Part shown: positions 24,097 through 32,179 of the stretch, one piece after another
How positions within the stretch are numbered: position 1 is the stretch's first letter
How the letters are laid out: the number at the start of each line of letters is the position of its first letter
Assembly: GCF_014334325.1 (NCBI RefSeq)
Contig: NZ_JACSET010000007.1
Location: 1-64,000, forward strand
From: Treponema sp. Marseille-Q4130
GTDB lineage: Bacteria > Spirochaetota > Spirochaetia > Treponematales > Treponemataceae
Direction: 5' to 3'
DNA length: 64,000 nucleotides
Program-made: the position numbers and the translations under genes
The notes under the pieces: generated by a model
Databases searched by the model: none
Seen by the model: the letters and a program-made list of their open reading frames with translations, nothing else
Told to the model about the DNA's origin: nothing

Positions 24097-24124
24097 TTGT
24101 AAATGTATTTTTTTTTGATATAAT
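24097..24124 (+). promoter_or_regulatory. Probable promoter of the aldo/keto reductase gene
   Basis: TTGTAA (24097-24102) and TATAAT (24119-24124) are 16 bp apart. The start point would be about 30 bases before the ATG at 24164. Confidence 0.6.
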
Positions 24125-24163
24125 AAAAACACAGTTTTGATTTTTATTAACGGGAGGTTCCAT

Positions 24164-24979
24164 ATGGGTATCGATGAAAAAGTTACGCTCAACAACGGCC
24201 TACTCATGCCGAAGTTCGGTCTCGGTGTTTACAAAGCCGGAGATGCAACGATCGAAGCGGTACAGGCGGCACTCCAATGCGGCTATCGTCTCATCGATAC
24301 GGCGGCCTTTTACAACAACGAAACCCAAGTCGGCAAAGCGATCCGCGAAAGCGGCGTGCCGCGTGAAGAAGTTTTCGTTACGACGAAAATGTGGAATCAG
24401 GATCAGAGAGACAACCGGCAGGAAGACGCATTTCACGAAAGCCTCAACAAACTCAAACTCGATTACATCGATCTCTATCTGATTCACTGGCCGGTACCCG
24501 GCAAATTTATCGATACGTGGAAATACATGGAGGATTTTCTCGCATCGGGAAAAGTCCGCGCCATCGGCGTAAGCAATTTTTTACAGCATCACCTCGAAGA
24601 ACTCGCCGCAGTTTCGAACACTGTCCCCGCTGTCGATCAATTCGAATGCCATCCGTTTTTAACGCGCGAAAGCCTGCGCGACTACTGCGCTTCCCATTCG
24701 ATTTTTCCCGAAGCGTGGAGCCCGCTCGGACGCGGCATCGTGCTCGAAAGCCGGACGATCGAAGAAATCGCCAAAGCGCACAAAAAGAGCGCAGCGCAGG
24801 TGACGCTCCGCTGGGATTATCAAAACGGCATTATCACAATCCCGAAATCGGTCAATCCGAAGCGCATCAAAGAAAACGCCTCGATTTTCGATTTTGCTCT
24901 CACCGAAGACGAAATGGAAAGGATAAGCGATTTGGATACAGGTATGATGAAACAGGATCCCGACAATTTCGATTTTTAA
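24164..24979 (+). CDS. Aldo/keto reductase
   Basis: A 271-residue cytoplasmic TIM-barrel NADPH-dependent reductase. The catalytic tetrad is visible: Asp in LIDTAAFYNNE with the Tyr, Lys in FVTTKMWNQD near 80 and His in LIHWPVPG near 112. The C-terminal cofactor motif IPKSVNPKRIKEN near 235 favours NADPH through the lysine/arginine pair. The length and the 2,5-diketogluconate-reductase-like N-terminus (NNGLLMPKFGLGVYK) are typical. The start is fixed by GGGAGG before ATG 24164. The physiological substrate is unknown. Confidence 0.92.
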   Translation: MGIDEKVTLNNGLLMPKFGLGVYKAGDATIEAVQAALQCGYRLIDTAAFYNNETQVGKAIRESGVPREEVFVTTKMWNQDQRDNRQEDAFHESLNKLKLDYIDLYLIHWPVPGKFIDTWKYMEDFLASGKVRAIGVSNFLQHHLEELAAVSNTVPAVDQFECHPFLTRESLRDYCASHSIFPEAWSPLGRGIVLESRTIEEIAKAHKKSAAQVTLRWDYQNGIITIPKSVNPKRIKENASIFDFALTEDEMERISDLDTGMMKQDPDNFDF

Positions 24980-24993
24980 TAATTATTATTAAA

Positions 24994-25060
24994 ATGCGGC
25001 ATTGCAGAAAATATCAATTTTCGAAAATGCCGCATCGGTGCGTGAGCGCGCACATGTACA
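24994..25060. repeat. Hairpin pair between convergent genes, partial element T
   Basis: ATGCGGCATT (24994-25003) and AATGCCGCAT (25026-25035) form a perfect 10-bp stem around a 22-base loop. The next bases, GTGCG-tgagc-GCGCAC then ATGTACATT, resemble hairpin A of element T with its flank (GCGCACACGTGCAT at 3019-3032). It separates the convergent reductase and dehydrogenase genes. Confidence 0.45.
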
Positions 25061-25069
25061 TTCTTAATT

Positions 25070-25912
25070 TTATAACAAGCGCCAGAGTTCCCACAGCAAC
25101 TGCATGATCTCTCGCGGTATCATCTTTGCAATGATGCGGTGCAGCGTACTCACGGCGCCCGTCGTTACAACAGGCAGGTTTAAAGCGCTCCCCAAAAGTG
25201 AAAGGTGCGCAACTACGGCAGTATCTTCTCCGAAATGAAAATTGCGTATCGCGCGCGAAGACGGCAGGGTACTCGATTCCGCATTTTTAATAAATTCGGT
25301 TTTCGTCATCCAGTACGGACATACCGCCGTCACGCGGATGCCGCGTGAAAAAAGCTCCCGGCGGACAGCCCGCGACCAGCTCAGCACGAACGCTTTTGTT
25401 GCGGCATAGACGGCGAGATGCTGAAACGGCTGAAACGCGGACGTGCTCGAAACGTTGATGAGCCTGCTCCCCCGCTTCATATACGGAAGAGATGCGAGCG
25501 CGGCATTGACAAGAGCCGTACAGTTGAGCGCGATCATGCGCTCGTTGTCTTCCCGCGCTATATCGCAATAATCTCCGATTTTGCCGATGCCCGCACAGTT
25601 TATAAAAAAAGCGATCGTCATGCCGTCACCGCTTTTTTCGGTCGCAGCCGAAAGGGCGAGTTCGGCGAAGGGCGAGCGTTTCACCTTCGATTCGAGTGCA
25701 ATTTTTAAACGATCGATGCTCGCAGATTTTGTTAAATCGAGCGGCAGAACTGTAGCCGGATGAGCGAGTTCCGAAGCAAGGGCAAGCAATTTGTCTTCCC
25801 TCCGTGCGATAAGCAAGATTTCATCGATATCTTTCCGCCGGTCTACAAGTTTTGCATATATGCTTCCGAGTCCGCTCGAAGCGCCCGTTATCACAGCGAG
25901 CCGTATCATCAT
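25070..25912 (-). CDS. Short-chain dehydrogenase/reductase
   Basis: A 280-residue SDR enzyme. The cofactor motif TGASSGLG is near residue 9, NCAGIG (the NNAG position) near 104, the catalytic serine in VSSTSAFQ near 150 and the YAATK active-site pair near 164. The fold and motif spacing fit the classical SDR group acting on fatty-acyl or steroid-like substrates. The hydrophobic C-terminal 40 residues suggest membrane contact. ATG 25912 directly followed by another ATG is the probable start; the longer frame upstream is unsupported. It ends close to the hairpin region at 25.0 kb. Confidence 0.87.
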   Translation of the reverse strand: MMIRLAVITGASSGLGSIYAKLVDRRKDIDEILLIARREDKLLALASELAHPATVLPLDLTKSASIDRLKIALESKVKRSPFAELALSAATEKSGDGMTIAFFINCAGIGKIGDYCDIAREDNERMIALNCTALVNAALASLPYMKRGSRLINVSSTSAFQPFQHLAVYAATKAFVLSWSRAVRRELFSRGIRVTAVCPYWMTKTEFIKNAESSTLPSSRAIRNFHFGEDTAVVAHLSLLGSALNLPVVTTGAVSTLHRIIAKMIPREIMQLLWELWRLL

Positions 25913-26079
25913 GAAGAAAATAATAAGGTGCTTTTCGCTTCGCGTCAATACAGCACCGGCGACAGCCTCTGTTTGACAGGGACGCCGATGCGCATACGCG
26001 AGTACGACACCGCTCCTGTGTTCGTCGCCCTCATCCGTACGCATACGTGCGACCTGCATCGCATAGGCGCGGGCGTTTT

Positions 26080-26514
26080 TTACTGCGGAAAATTTTCTGC
26101 AATGCGCGTGAGGTAGGCAAAAGCCTTTTTCTTTTCGTCTTCGGAAAACCCTTTATAGAATATTTTCAGCAGACCGTTTGCAAGTTCCGCCGTCACATCG
26201 TTGTAGCGCTTTCCTTTAGACGTGAGCGATACGAGCTTGCTTCTCGCATCGGCGGGAGACGGAGCCGTTTTGACAAATCCGTCGCGTTCGAGCTTCCGCA
26301 CCAAAACGGTCGCCGTCGATTTATCGCGGTTGATTTTCTCCGCAAGCTCTTTCATCGAGAGCGCGTCCTTTGCGGCGAGCTGAAATAAAATAAAGCCGTG
26401 AGAAGAAGCAAAATCGGGCAAGCCCTTTTCCGCAAGACGCTTTATGAGAAAATCCGCCGCCGCCGAATGTATGCGCGATACGAGCGACATGCTCTGCCGT
26501 ATATCCGTATTCAT
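26080..26514 (-). CDS. MarR-family transcriptional regulator
   Basis: A 144-residue winged-helix dimeric regulator. The core (about 45-105) has the MarR pattern: LSMKELAEKINRDKSTATVL as the DNA-binding helix pair, VRKLERDGFVKTAPSPADAR as the wing with the conserved D-x-R, then LVSLTSKG. Helices at both ends serve for dimer contact. It is divergent from a membrane-protein gene with only 54 bp between the starts, and the promoters overlap, so it probably controls both. The ligand is unknown. Confidence 0.9.
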   Translation of the reverse strand: MNTDIRQSMSLVSRIHSAAADFLIKRLAEKGLPDFASSHGFILFQLAAKDALSMKELAEKINRDKSTATVLVRKLERDGFVKTAPSPADARSKLVSLTSKGKRYNDVTAELANGLLKIFYKGFSEDEKKKAFAYLTRIAENFPQ

Positions 26515-26520
26515 AACAAA

Positions 26521-26562
26521 AGTATACAGCTTGTTGCGCTCTAAATCAAATAGCGGTACAAT
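26521..26562. promoter_or_regulatory. Overlapping divergent promoters, near-leaderless starts
   Basis: For the marR gene (minus), TTGATT (26544-26549) and TATACT (26521-26526) are 17 bp apart. For the membrane protein (plus), TTGCGC (26534-26539) and TACAAT (26557-26562) are 17 bp apart. Both -10 boxes lie 6-7 bp before their start codons, so both mRNAs would have little or no leader. The boxes interleave, so one bound regulator could block both. Confidence 0.6.
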
Positions 26563-26568
26563 GGCGCC

Positions 26569-27354
26569 ATGTATCTCTTTTTTATCAAAAAAAATTTTTA
26601 CGACGGTTGGGATAATATACTCACGCTCATCGTCGTAAACATCGTCGTCATGGCCGCTTCTTTGGGACTCTTGTCACTTATCTATGCGCTCCACCGAAGT
26701 ACACCCCTCGTCATTGCGCTCATCATCATCTTCGGCATCGTCATATCGATACTCGCACTCGCAGCGGGAGAAATCGCTTCCTCTGCGGCAAATTTCGGCA
26801 GCGCCCATATTGCGGACTTTTTTCGCGCGATCCCGTCGTGTATCGCGGACGGCATCCGTTTCGGTCTTGTTCTTGCCGTCGTGGGAGCTGCGTCGTATGT
26901 ATGCATCCCGTTTTACTTTGTGCAAAAAACGCTTCCTGCAATGTTTATCGGTTCGATGTTCGTATGGCTCGTCATCTTTACGCTGCTTTCCCTCCAGTGG
27001 TTCGTCGCAATCCGTTCCTTGCTGCATAACAATTTCAGAAAATGTATAAAGAAATGTTTTCTCATATTTTTTGACAATATATGGTTTTCCCTGTTTATGG
27101 CGGCATATACTTTTTTCCTCACGGCGCTGAGCGTTTTTTTACTCGGACTCCTGCCGTCTCTGTCGGGCATCGCCATGGCACAGGTGAACGCGTTCAGGCT
27201 TCGGTTGTATAAATACGATTATTACGAAGCGCATCCCGAATTGAAAACGCCGAAAGAAAAGCGCTGCATACCGTGGGATGAACTTTTGCAAAACGATAAA
27301 GAGACTCTCGGCCCGCGTTCGTTCAAATCGCTGATATTTCCTTGGAAAGAATAG
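26569..27354 (+). CDS. Membrane protein, unknown (DUF624/YesL-like topology)
   Basis: A 261-residue protein with six hydrophobic segments (roughly 15-40, 45-70, 105-125, 128-150, 175-205 and one weaker) and a charged C-terminal tail. The opening FFIKKNFYDGWDN and the NNFRKCIKKCF loop are like those of spirochaetal YesL-type membrane proteins, but I cannot name a function. No ribosome site is visible, and the promoter suggests a leaderless mRNA. It is divergent from the MarR regulator. Confidence 0.72.
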   Translation: MYLFFIKKNFYDGWDNILTLIVVNIVVMAASLGLLSLIYALHRSTPLVIALIIIFGIVISILALAAGEIASSAANFGSAHIADFFRAIPSCIADGIRFGLVLAVVGAASYVCIPFYFVQKTLPAMFIGSMFVWLVIFTLLSLQWFVAIRSLLHNNFRKCIKKCFLIFFDNIWFSLFMAAYTFFLTALSVFLLGLLPSLSGIAMAQVNAFRLRLYKYDYYEAHPELKTPKEKRCIPWDELLQNDKETLGPRSFKSLIFPWKE

Positions 27355-27425
27355 GAAATGCTGACTGCTGAGTGACGATACCGATTATATTAAAAACCGT
27401 ATGCGCTTAAGTGTACTATTTTCAT

Positions 27426-27454
27426 TTGCACTTTATACGTTTTTCTGTTAATGT
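27426..27454 (+). promoter_or_regulatory. Possible murD promoter
   Basis: TTGCAC (27426-27431) and TAATGT (27449-27454) are 17 bp apart and end 10 bp before the murD ATG at 27464. The -10 box is weak. Confidence 0.4.
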
Positions 27455-27463
27455 TTATCGATT

Positions 27464-29014
27464 ATGAATTTTAAAAGTATAATAACTTCTCCTCATGTAT
27501 ATCCCGAAGGCTGCGTGTTTTCATCCCTCGCCGACATAAAAAACAAACACATCACCGTCATGGGACTCGGCTTAAACGGCGGCGGAGAAGCGGCCGTCAG
27601 ATTTTTTTTAAAGTATGGAGCCTACGTCGTCGCAACCGATATGAAAACCGCGCAAGAGCTGAAGCCGACCGTCGACTCGCTCAACAACGATGCCTCTCTC
27701 AACCGGACACGGCTCACCTATCGGCTCGGCGAACACAGAATCGACGATTTCCGTTTTGCAGACTGCGTTATTAAAAATCCCGGAGTAAAGTACGAAGGCA
27801 ATACTTATCTCGCTTGTGCAAAAGCGATCGAAACCGACATGAGCATATTCCTTGCATTTACGAAAGCGCCGATCATCGCGGTGACGGGCAGCAAAGGAAA
27901 ATCTTCGACGGCGAGCGCGATTTATTTCGGTCTTTCAGAGGCGGGTCTTATGGCCTTTCTCGGCGGAAACATCACCGTAAGTCCTCTTTCGTTTTTGGAA
28001 AAGACGAATAAAACGACGCCTGTCGTACTCGAACTTTCGAGCTGGCAGCTTGCGGATCTTCGAGGAAGAAAATTATTAAAACCTCGCATTTCACTCATCA
28101 CGAAGATCGTACCCGACCATCAAAATTGGTACGGCGATATGGCATCCTACGTCGCCGATAAGCGCCTCATCTACGCCGATCAGGGGAAAAACAACTGTTC
28201 GATTTTCGATGCGGACGCCGACGACGAAGGGACGCCGGAACCCGAAGCAGGGCTTTCGTGGGGCGATTTTTTTGCGCGCGAATCGAAGGCGACGGTTTTC
28301 CGCTACAGCATGCAAGCCCTTCCTCAAGGCGTATACGGCGCATGGCAGGATACGGACGCCGACGGAAAATTTTGCGGAAAGGCGCGTCTTCCGGGAAACG
28401 ATGTTCCCGTAACCCTCCTCCGCTCGGTATCCGTTCCGGGACGTCACATGAGGGCAAACGTTTTGAACGCGGGGCTCGTCATGGCACTGTCGGGGATCGG
28501 AGCGGAAACTATTTCGAATATTTTAAGCCGATGGAAAGGCATACCGCACCGCTTGCAGTACTTTCACGTATGGAATCGAAAACGCATAAGGTTTCACTTT
28601 TACAACGATTCGTGCGCGACCGTTCCCGAAGCCGCCGTCGCCGCCGTCAGTTCGTTTAAAGTGCCGGTGATTTTGATCGCGGGTGGAACCGATAAAGGAT
28701 TGCCTCAAAACCCGCTTTCCGAAGCGCTTTCAAACGATAGGAGAAAGCGCGTAAAAGCGCTGTACCTGCTTTCGGGAACGGCGACCGATAAATTGACGGA
28801 ATTGCTTCGTGCCGACGGTACTCCGTTTTACGGCCCCTACGATTCTCTCGGCGAACTGCTCGGTGCGCTCAAAGCGAACGAATGCGCCGACGATGAGCGG
28901 GAAGCAAACGAAGTCGTTCTCTTTTCTCCGGGTGCGACATCGTTCGGTATGTTTACAAACGAATTCGATCGCGGCGCGAAATTCATGGAAGAAGTAAAAC
29001 GCGTATTTCCGTAA
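27464..29014 (+). CDS. murD: UDP-N-acetylmuramoylalanine--D-glutamate ligase
   Basis: A 516-residue Mur ligase that adds D-glutamate to UDP-MurNAc-L-Ala in the cytoplasm. Domain 1 (GLGLNGGGEAA near residue 36) binds the UDP part. The ATP loop TGSKGKSST is near 145, the conserved HQNWYG with the metal-binding His near 220, PHRLQYF near 365 and NDSCATVPEA near 385. The usual K in the NDSKAT block is Cys here. It is somewhat longer than E. coli MurD (438), with an insert around 255-320. It converges with mutS, 14 bp apart. Confidence 0.9.
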   Translation: MNFKSIITSPHVYPEGCVFSSLADIKNKHITVMGLGLNGGGEAAVRFFLKYGAYVVATDMKTAQELKPTVDSLNNDASLNRTRLTYRLGEHRIDDFRFADCVIKNPGVKYEGNTYLACAKAIETDMSIFLAFTKAPIIAVTGSKGKSSTASAIYFGLSEAGLMAFLGGNITVSPLSFLEKTNKTTPVVLELSSWQLADLRGRKLLKPRISLITKIVPDHQNWYGDMASYVADKRLIYADQGKNNCSIFDADADDEGTPEPEAGLSWGDFFARESKATVFRYSMQALPQGVYGAWQDTDADGKFCGKARLPGNDVPVTLLRSVSVPGRHMRANVLNAGLVMALSGIGAETISNILSRWKGIPHRLQYFHVWNRKRIRFHFYNDSCATVPEAAVAAVSSFKVPVILIAGGTDKGLPQNPLSEALSNDRRKRVKALYLLSGTATDKLTELLRADGTPFYGPYDSLGELLGALKANECADDEREANEVVLFSPGATSFGMFTNEFDRGAKFMEEVKRVFP

Positions 29015-29028
29015 ATCGATTCGACCTA

Positions 29029-31611
29029 TTATTTTCCCGAAAGCGATTTTTTCCAGCGAGCGACGACCTGCAGCGCGGCAAGAGGTGTCATATTGTCGGT
29101 GTCGGCTGAAAGTATTTCATCGAGCACGATCTCTTCGTCGCTGAAAAGACCGGGCGCATCGGAAGAGACGCGGACATCGGGAACGGAATCGAGAAGAGGT
29201 TTGTTCGAGGCAAGATTTTGAATATGCGCGAGGATGACGCTCGCGCGGTCGATCACCGACTGCGGCACGCCCGCCAAGCGCGCAACGTGGATGCCGTACG
29301 AGTTTTCGGCAGCTCCCTTTTTTACTTTCCGCAAAAATACAACCGTCCCGTTTTCTTCCGACACGTCCATGCAGAGCATTTCGAGCGACGGGTGTTCCAT
29401 ACGGGTGAGTTCGTGGTAGTGCGTCGCAAAGAGCGTTTTGCACCCTATGCCGTCGAGCAGGTATTCCGACACCGCCTGCGCGATCGCAAGCCCGTCTTCC
29501 GTAGAAGTACCGCGCCCGACTTCGTCCATGATGACGAGCGATTTTTTTGTCGCCGAACGGAGGATGTTCGCCGTCTCGGTCATTTCGACGAGAAAGGTCG
29601 ATTCTCCGCGCGCGAGGTTGTCCGTCGCGCCGACGCGGCAAAAAATTCTGTCGACGATGCCGAGCTTCGCCCTTTTCGCCGGTACAAAGGAACCCGTCTG
29701 CGCGAGCAGCGCGATGAGCGCGTTTTGCCTGAGAAATGTAGACTTACCGGCCATATTCGGTCCCGTGATAAGCGCAAACGAATGGCCGCCGTCTTCTCCG
29801 ATCGTCAAATCGTTCGGTACGAACTCGCCCGCCCCCATGTGCGCTTCGACGACGGGATGTCTGCCCTGCTCCACTTCGAACGCGCATCCGTCGGTGATTT
29901 CAGGCTTCGTCCAAGCGTGCAAAACGGCGGCATGCGCAAAAGATGAAGACGCATCGGTATAGGCAATTTCGCCTGCAAGCTGCATGAGATACGGCACGTA
30001 TTCGTGCAGAGCGCTCCTGATTTTAATAAAAAGATCTCGCTCGAGTTCGAGCACTTTCGTATCGGATTCGGTAAGCTCGTGTTCGAGTTCCTGCAGTTTT
30101 TCGGTCGTATAGCGGTCACCGTTTACGAGCGCGCGTCGCATGATAAAGTGAGGAGGAACCGCCGAAAGCTTTCCCTTACTCACTTCGATAAAATAGCCGA
30201 ACGCATTCGTGTATTTTATTTTCAGATTGGCGATCCCCGTGTTCCGCCGCTCTTCTTCTTCGTAGCGTGAAAGTATTTTATCGAAATTGTCGTGAACGCC
30301 CCTCCAGTGATCGAGTTCTTTCGACCATCCGCTTTTAATAATTTTCCCTTCGGTAAGCGTCGTCGGAGGATCGTCGTTTATAGCATTTTTAATAATTTCT
30401 ATAATACGCTCCGCACGTGAAAAATCGATGAGCGAAAAATCGCGTCCTTGGAGTATCTCGCGCGCGTTCCTCCACCCCTCAAGACTTCCGCGAAGCGCCT
30501 GCAGATCTTTCGGATGAGCTCTGTCCATTGCAATGCGGCCGGCAAGCCGCTCTATGTCGAGTATGGGTTCAAGACGGCTCCGTATATCGCCGAGGAGTTT
30601 TCTGTCGTCGGCAAACAGGGACACGTGTTCCTGCCGTGCGGAAATTTTTTTCAGCTCTGTAAGCGGATACAAAAGCCACGAACGGAGCATACGGTTTCCC
30701 ATCGCGGTTTTCGTGTAGTTGACGCATTCGAGCAGGCTGTACTGAGCGCTTCCGTCGCGGAGATTCGCCGTTACTTCGAGATTGCGCATCGAAGAATCGT
30801 CGATGACGACGTACTCGCTGTCCCTGTACACGCGTATGCCGTCCACGTGAGGAACGGCGGTGTTCGTCGTCTTTTCAAGGTAGTCGAGCAAAAAACCCGC
30901 AGGCGCGACTTCGGCCGAATCTTCGCACAGCCCGAATGGCGCGAGGTTCGCCGTTTTAAATTGCGCCGTCAATTTTTTATACGCCGTATTCGAATTGAAA
31001 TGCCAATCGGGATAATACGAAAGTGCGAGGGATGGAAACGCGGAAAGGGCTGCCTGAACGGCGGAAGACGATTTCAGCGATTCCGGCAAAAGCAGTTCGC
31101 GCGGAGACGAGCGAGAAAGCTCTTTCGGAAAATGCTCCGCCGTCTCAGCCGCCGGCCAAGAGGTCGCGCTGAAAGAAGAAGTCGTCACGTCGATAAACGC
31201 GAATCCCGCTTTACCGTGAGACACGGAAAGGGCTGCCGCATAGTTCGCGACGCTTCCGTCGAGATATTCCGCTTCGACCGCCGTCCCCGGCGTGATGATT
31301 TCGACGACTTTGCGTTCGGTCAAGCCTTTGCCGTGAGCTACTTCACCGACCTGTTCGCAGATGACGATTTTTTTGCCGAGACGCAAAAGACGGGCAATAT
31401 ACACTTTCGCCGCATGATACGGGATGCCGCACATCGGAGCATCTCCTCTATGCGTCAGCGTTAAATTCAGAAGACGCGATACTTCTATCGCATCCTTGTT
31501 GAACATTTCGTAAAAATCGCCGAGACGGAAAAACAGCACTTCGTTTTTATACTTCGATTTTATAGAAGCATACTGCGCCATGAGCGGCGTCGGCGAGTTT
31601 TCCGTCTTCAT
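29029..31611 (-). CDS. mutS: DNA mismatch repair protein MutS
   Basis: An 860-residue mismatch-recognition ATPase. The N-terminal mismatch-binding domain has the diagnostic Phe-x-Glu in LGDFYEMF near residue 34. Connector, lever and clamp regions follow to about 560. The ATPase domain has Walker A GPNMAGKSTFLRQ near 622, the ST motif, Walker B VIMDEVGRGTST near 695 and the ATHYHELT motif. The length matches MutS1. It is the last gene of the tamB-bamA-skp-mutS run, 4 bp after skp, so it is probably co-transcribed with outer-membrane assembly genes, as in T. pallidum (recalled). Confidence 0.97.
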   Translation of the reverse strand: MKTENSPTPLMAQYASIKSKYKNEVLFFRLGDFYEMFNKDAIEVSRLLNLTLTHRGDAPMCGIPYHAAKVYIARLLRLGKKIVICEQVGEVAHGKGLTERKVVEIITPGTAVEAEYLDGSVANYAAALSVSHGKAGFAFIDVTTSSFSATSWPAAETAEHFPKELSRSSPRELLLPESLKSSSAVQAALSAFPSLALSYYPDWHFNSNTAYKKLTAQFKTANLAPFGLCEDSAEVAPAGFLLDYLEKTTNTAVPHVDGIRVYRDSEYVVIDDSSMRNLEVTANLRDGSAQYSLLECVNYTKTAMGNRMLRSWLLYPLTELKKISARQEHVSLFADDRKLLGDIRSRLEPILDIERLAGRIAMDRAHPKDLQALRGSLEGWRNAREILQGRDFSLIDFSRAERIIEIIKNAINDDPPTTLTEGKIIKSGWSKELDHWRGVHDNFDKILSRYEEEERRNTGIANLKIKYTNAFGYFIEVSKGKLSAVPPHFIMRRALVNGDRYTTEKLQELEHELTESDTKVLELERDLFIKIRSALHEYVPYLMQLAGEIAYTDASSSFAHAAVLHAWTKPEITDGCAFEVEQGRHPVVEAHMGAGEFVPNDLTIGEDGGHSFALITGPNMAGKSTFLRQNALIALLAQTGSFVPAKRAKLGIVDRIFCRVGATDNLARGESTFLVEMTETANILRSATKKSLVIMDEVGRGTSTEDGLAIAQAVSEYLLDGIGCKTLFATHYHELTRMEHPSLEMLCMDVSEENGTVVFLRKVKKGAAENSYGIHVARLAGVPQSVIDRASVILAHIQNLASNKPLLDSVPDVRVSSDAPGLFSDEEIVLDEILSADTDNMTPLAALQVVARWKKSLSGK

Positions 31612-31615
31612 GCCG

Positions 31616-32149
31616 CTAGTTGTTTCCGAGCTCCGCGATCACTTGCTCCGTAACGTCGACGGAGGGGCTGTACCACAAAATCGCGTTGTTTTGCTGGAGA
31701 CTCAAAATCATACTGTAGCCGCCTGCTTCCGCGATTTTTGCAAGTACGCCGTAAAGCCGCCTGTAAAACGAATCGGAATCCTGAAGCGATTTTTGCATCG
31801 TCGCGAGCTCGATGTTTTTCGCATTCGTGTACTCGCGCAGGTATTCCGTCTTTTGCGTGATTTGACTTTCGATGCGCACCGCATTCGATTCGTCGCCGGA
31901 ATCTTCGTAGGAGAGCTTTCTCTGCTGCAGTGCGCGGAGCTCTTCCGTCCGCTTATTGATTTCTTCCTGATACTCCGCTTTTTTCCGTTCGTAATTGCGT
32001 ACCGCCGATGAATTGCGGAAATACGCGTTATACACTTTCGCCGTATCGACGACGCCGAACTTCGTAATCTGCTGTGCGGAAAGTCCTGCCGTCGAAAAGA
32101 GGGCGCAGAGCGAAACGGCAATCAGTATTTTTTTTATTCGATCGATCAT
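31616..32149 (-). CDS. OmpH/Skp-family periplasmic chaperone
   Basis: A 177-residue exported protein. The signal peptide is residues 1-26 (cleavage after LSA). The mature part begins with the Skp beta-strand KFGVVDTAKVYNAYFRNSSA, then a long highly charged coiled coil (about 50-120), and ends in a second strand GGYSMILSLQQNNAILWYSP. This is the jellyfish-type chaperone that carries outer-membrane proteins to BamA. GGAG lies 8 bases before ATG 32149. The gene follows bamA by 30 bp, in the usual order. Confidence 0.9.
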   Translation of the reverse strand: MIDRIKKILIAVSLCALFSTAGLSAQQITKFGVVDTAKVYNAYFRNSSAVRNYERKKAEYQEEINKRTEELRALQQRKLSYEDSGDESNAVRIESQITQKTEYLREYTNAKNIELATMQKSLQDSDSFYRRLYGVLAKIAEAGGYSMILSLQQNNAILWYSPSVDVTEQVIAELGNN

Positions 32150-32179
32150 CGCATTCTCCAAAATTATTAATTATTAATT

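Noticed and set aside
30448-31464. A 338-codon frame antisense to mutS
   Set aside because: Shadow of the mutS reading frame; Arg/Phe-rich composition without motifs.
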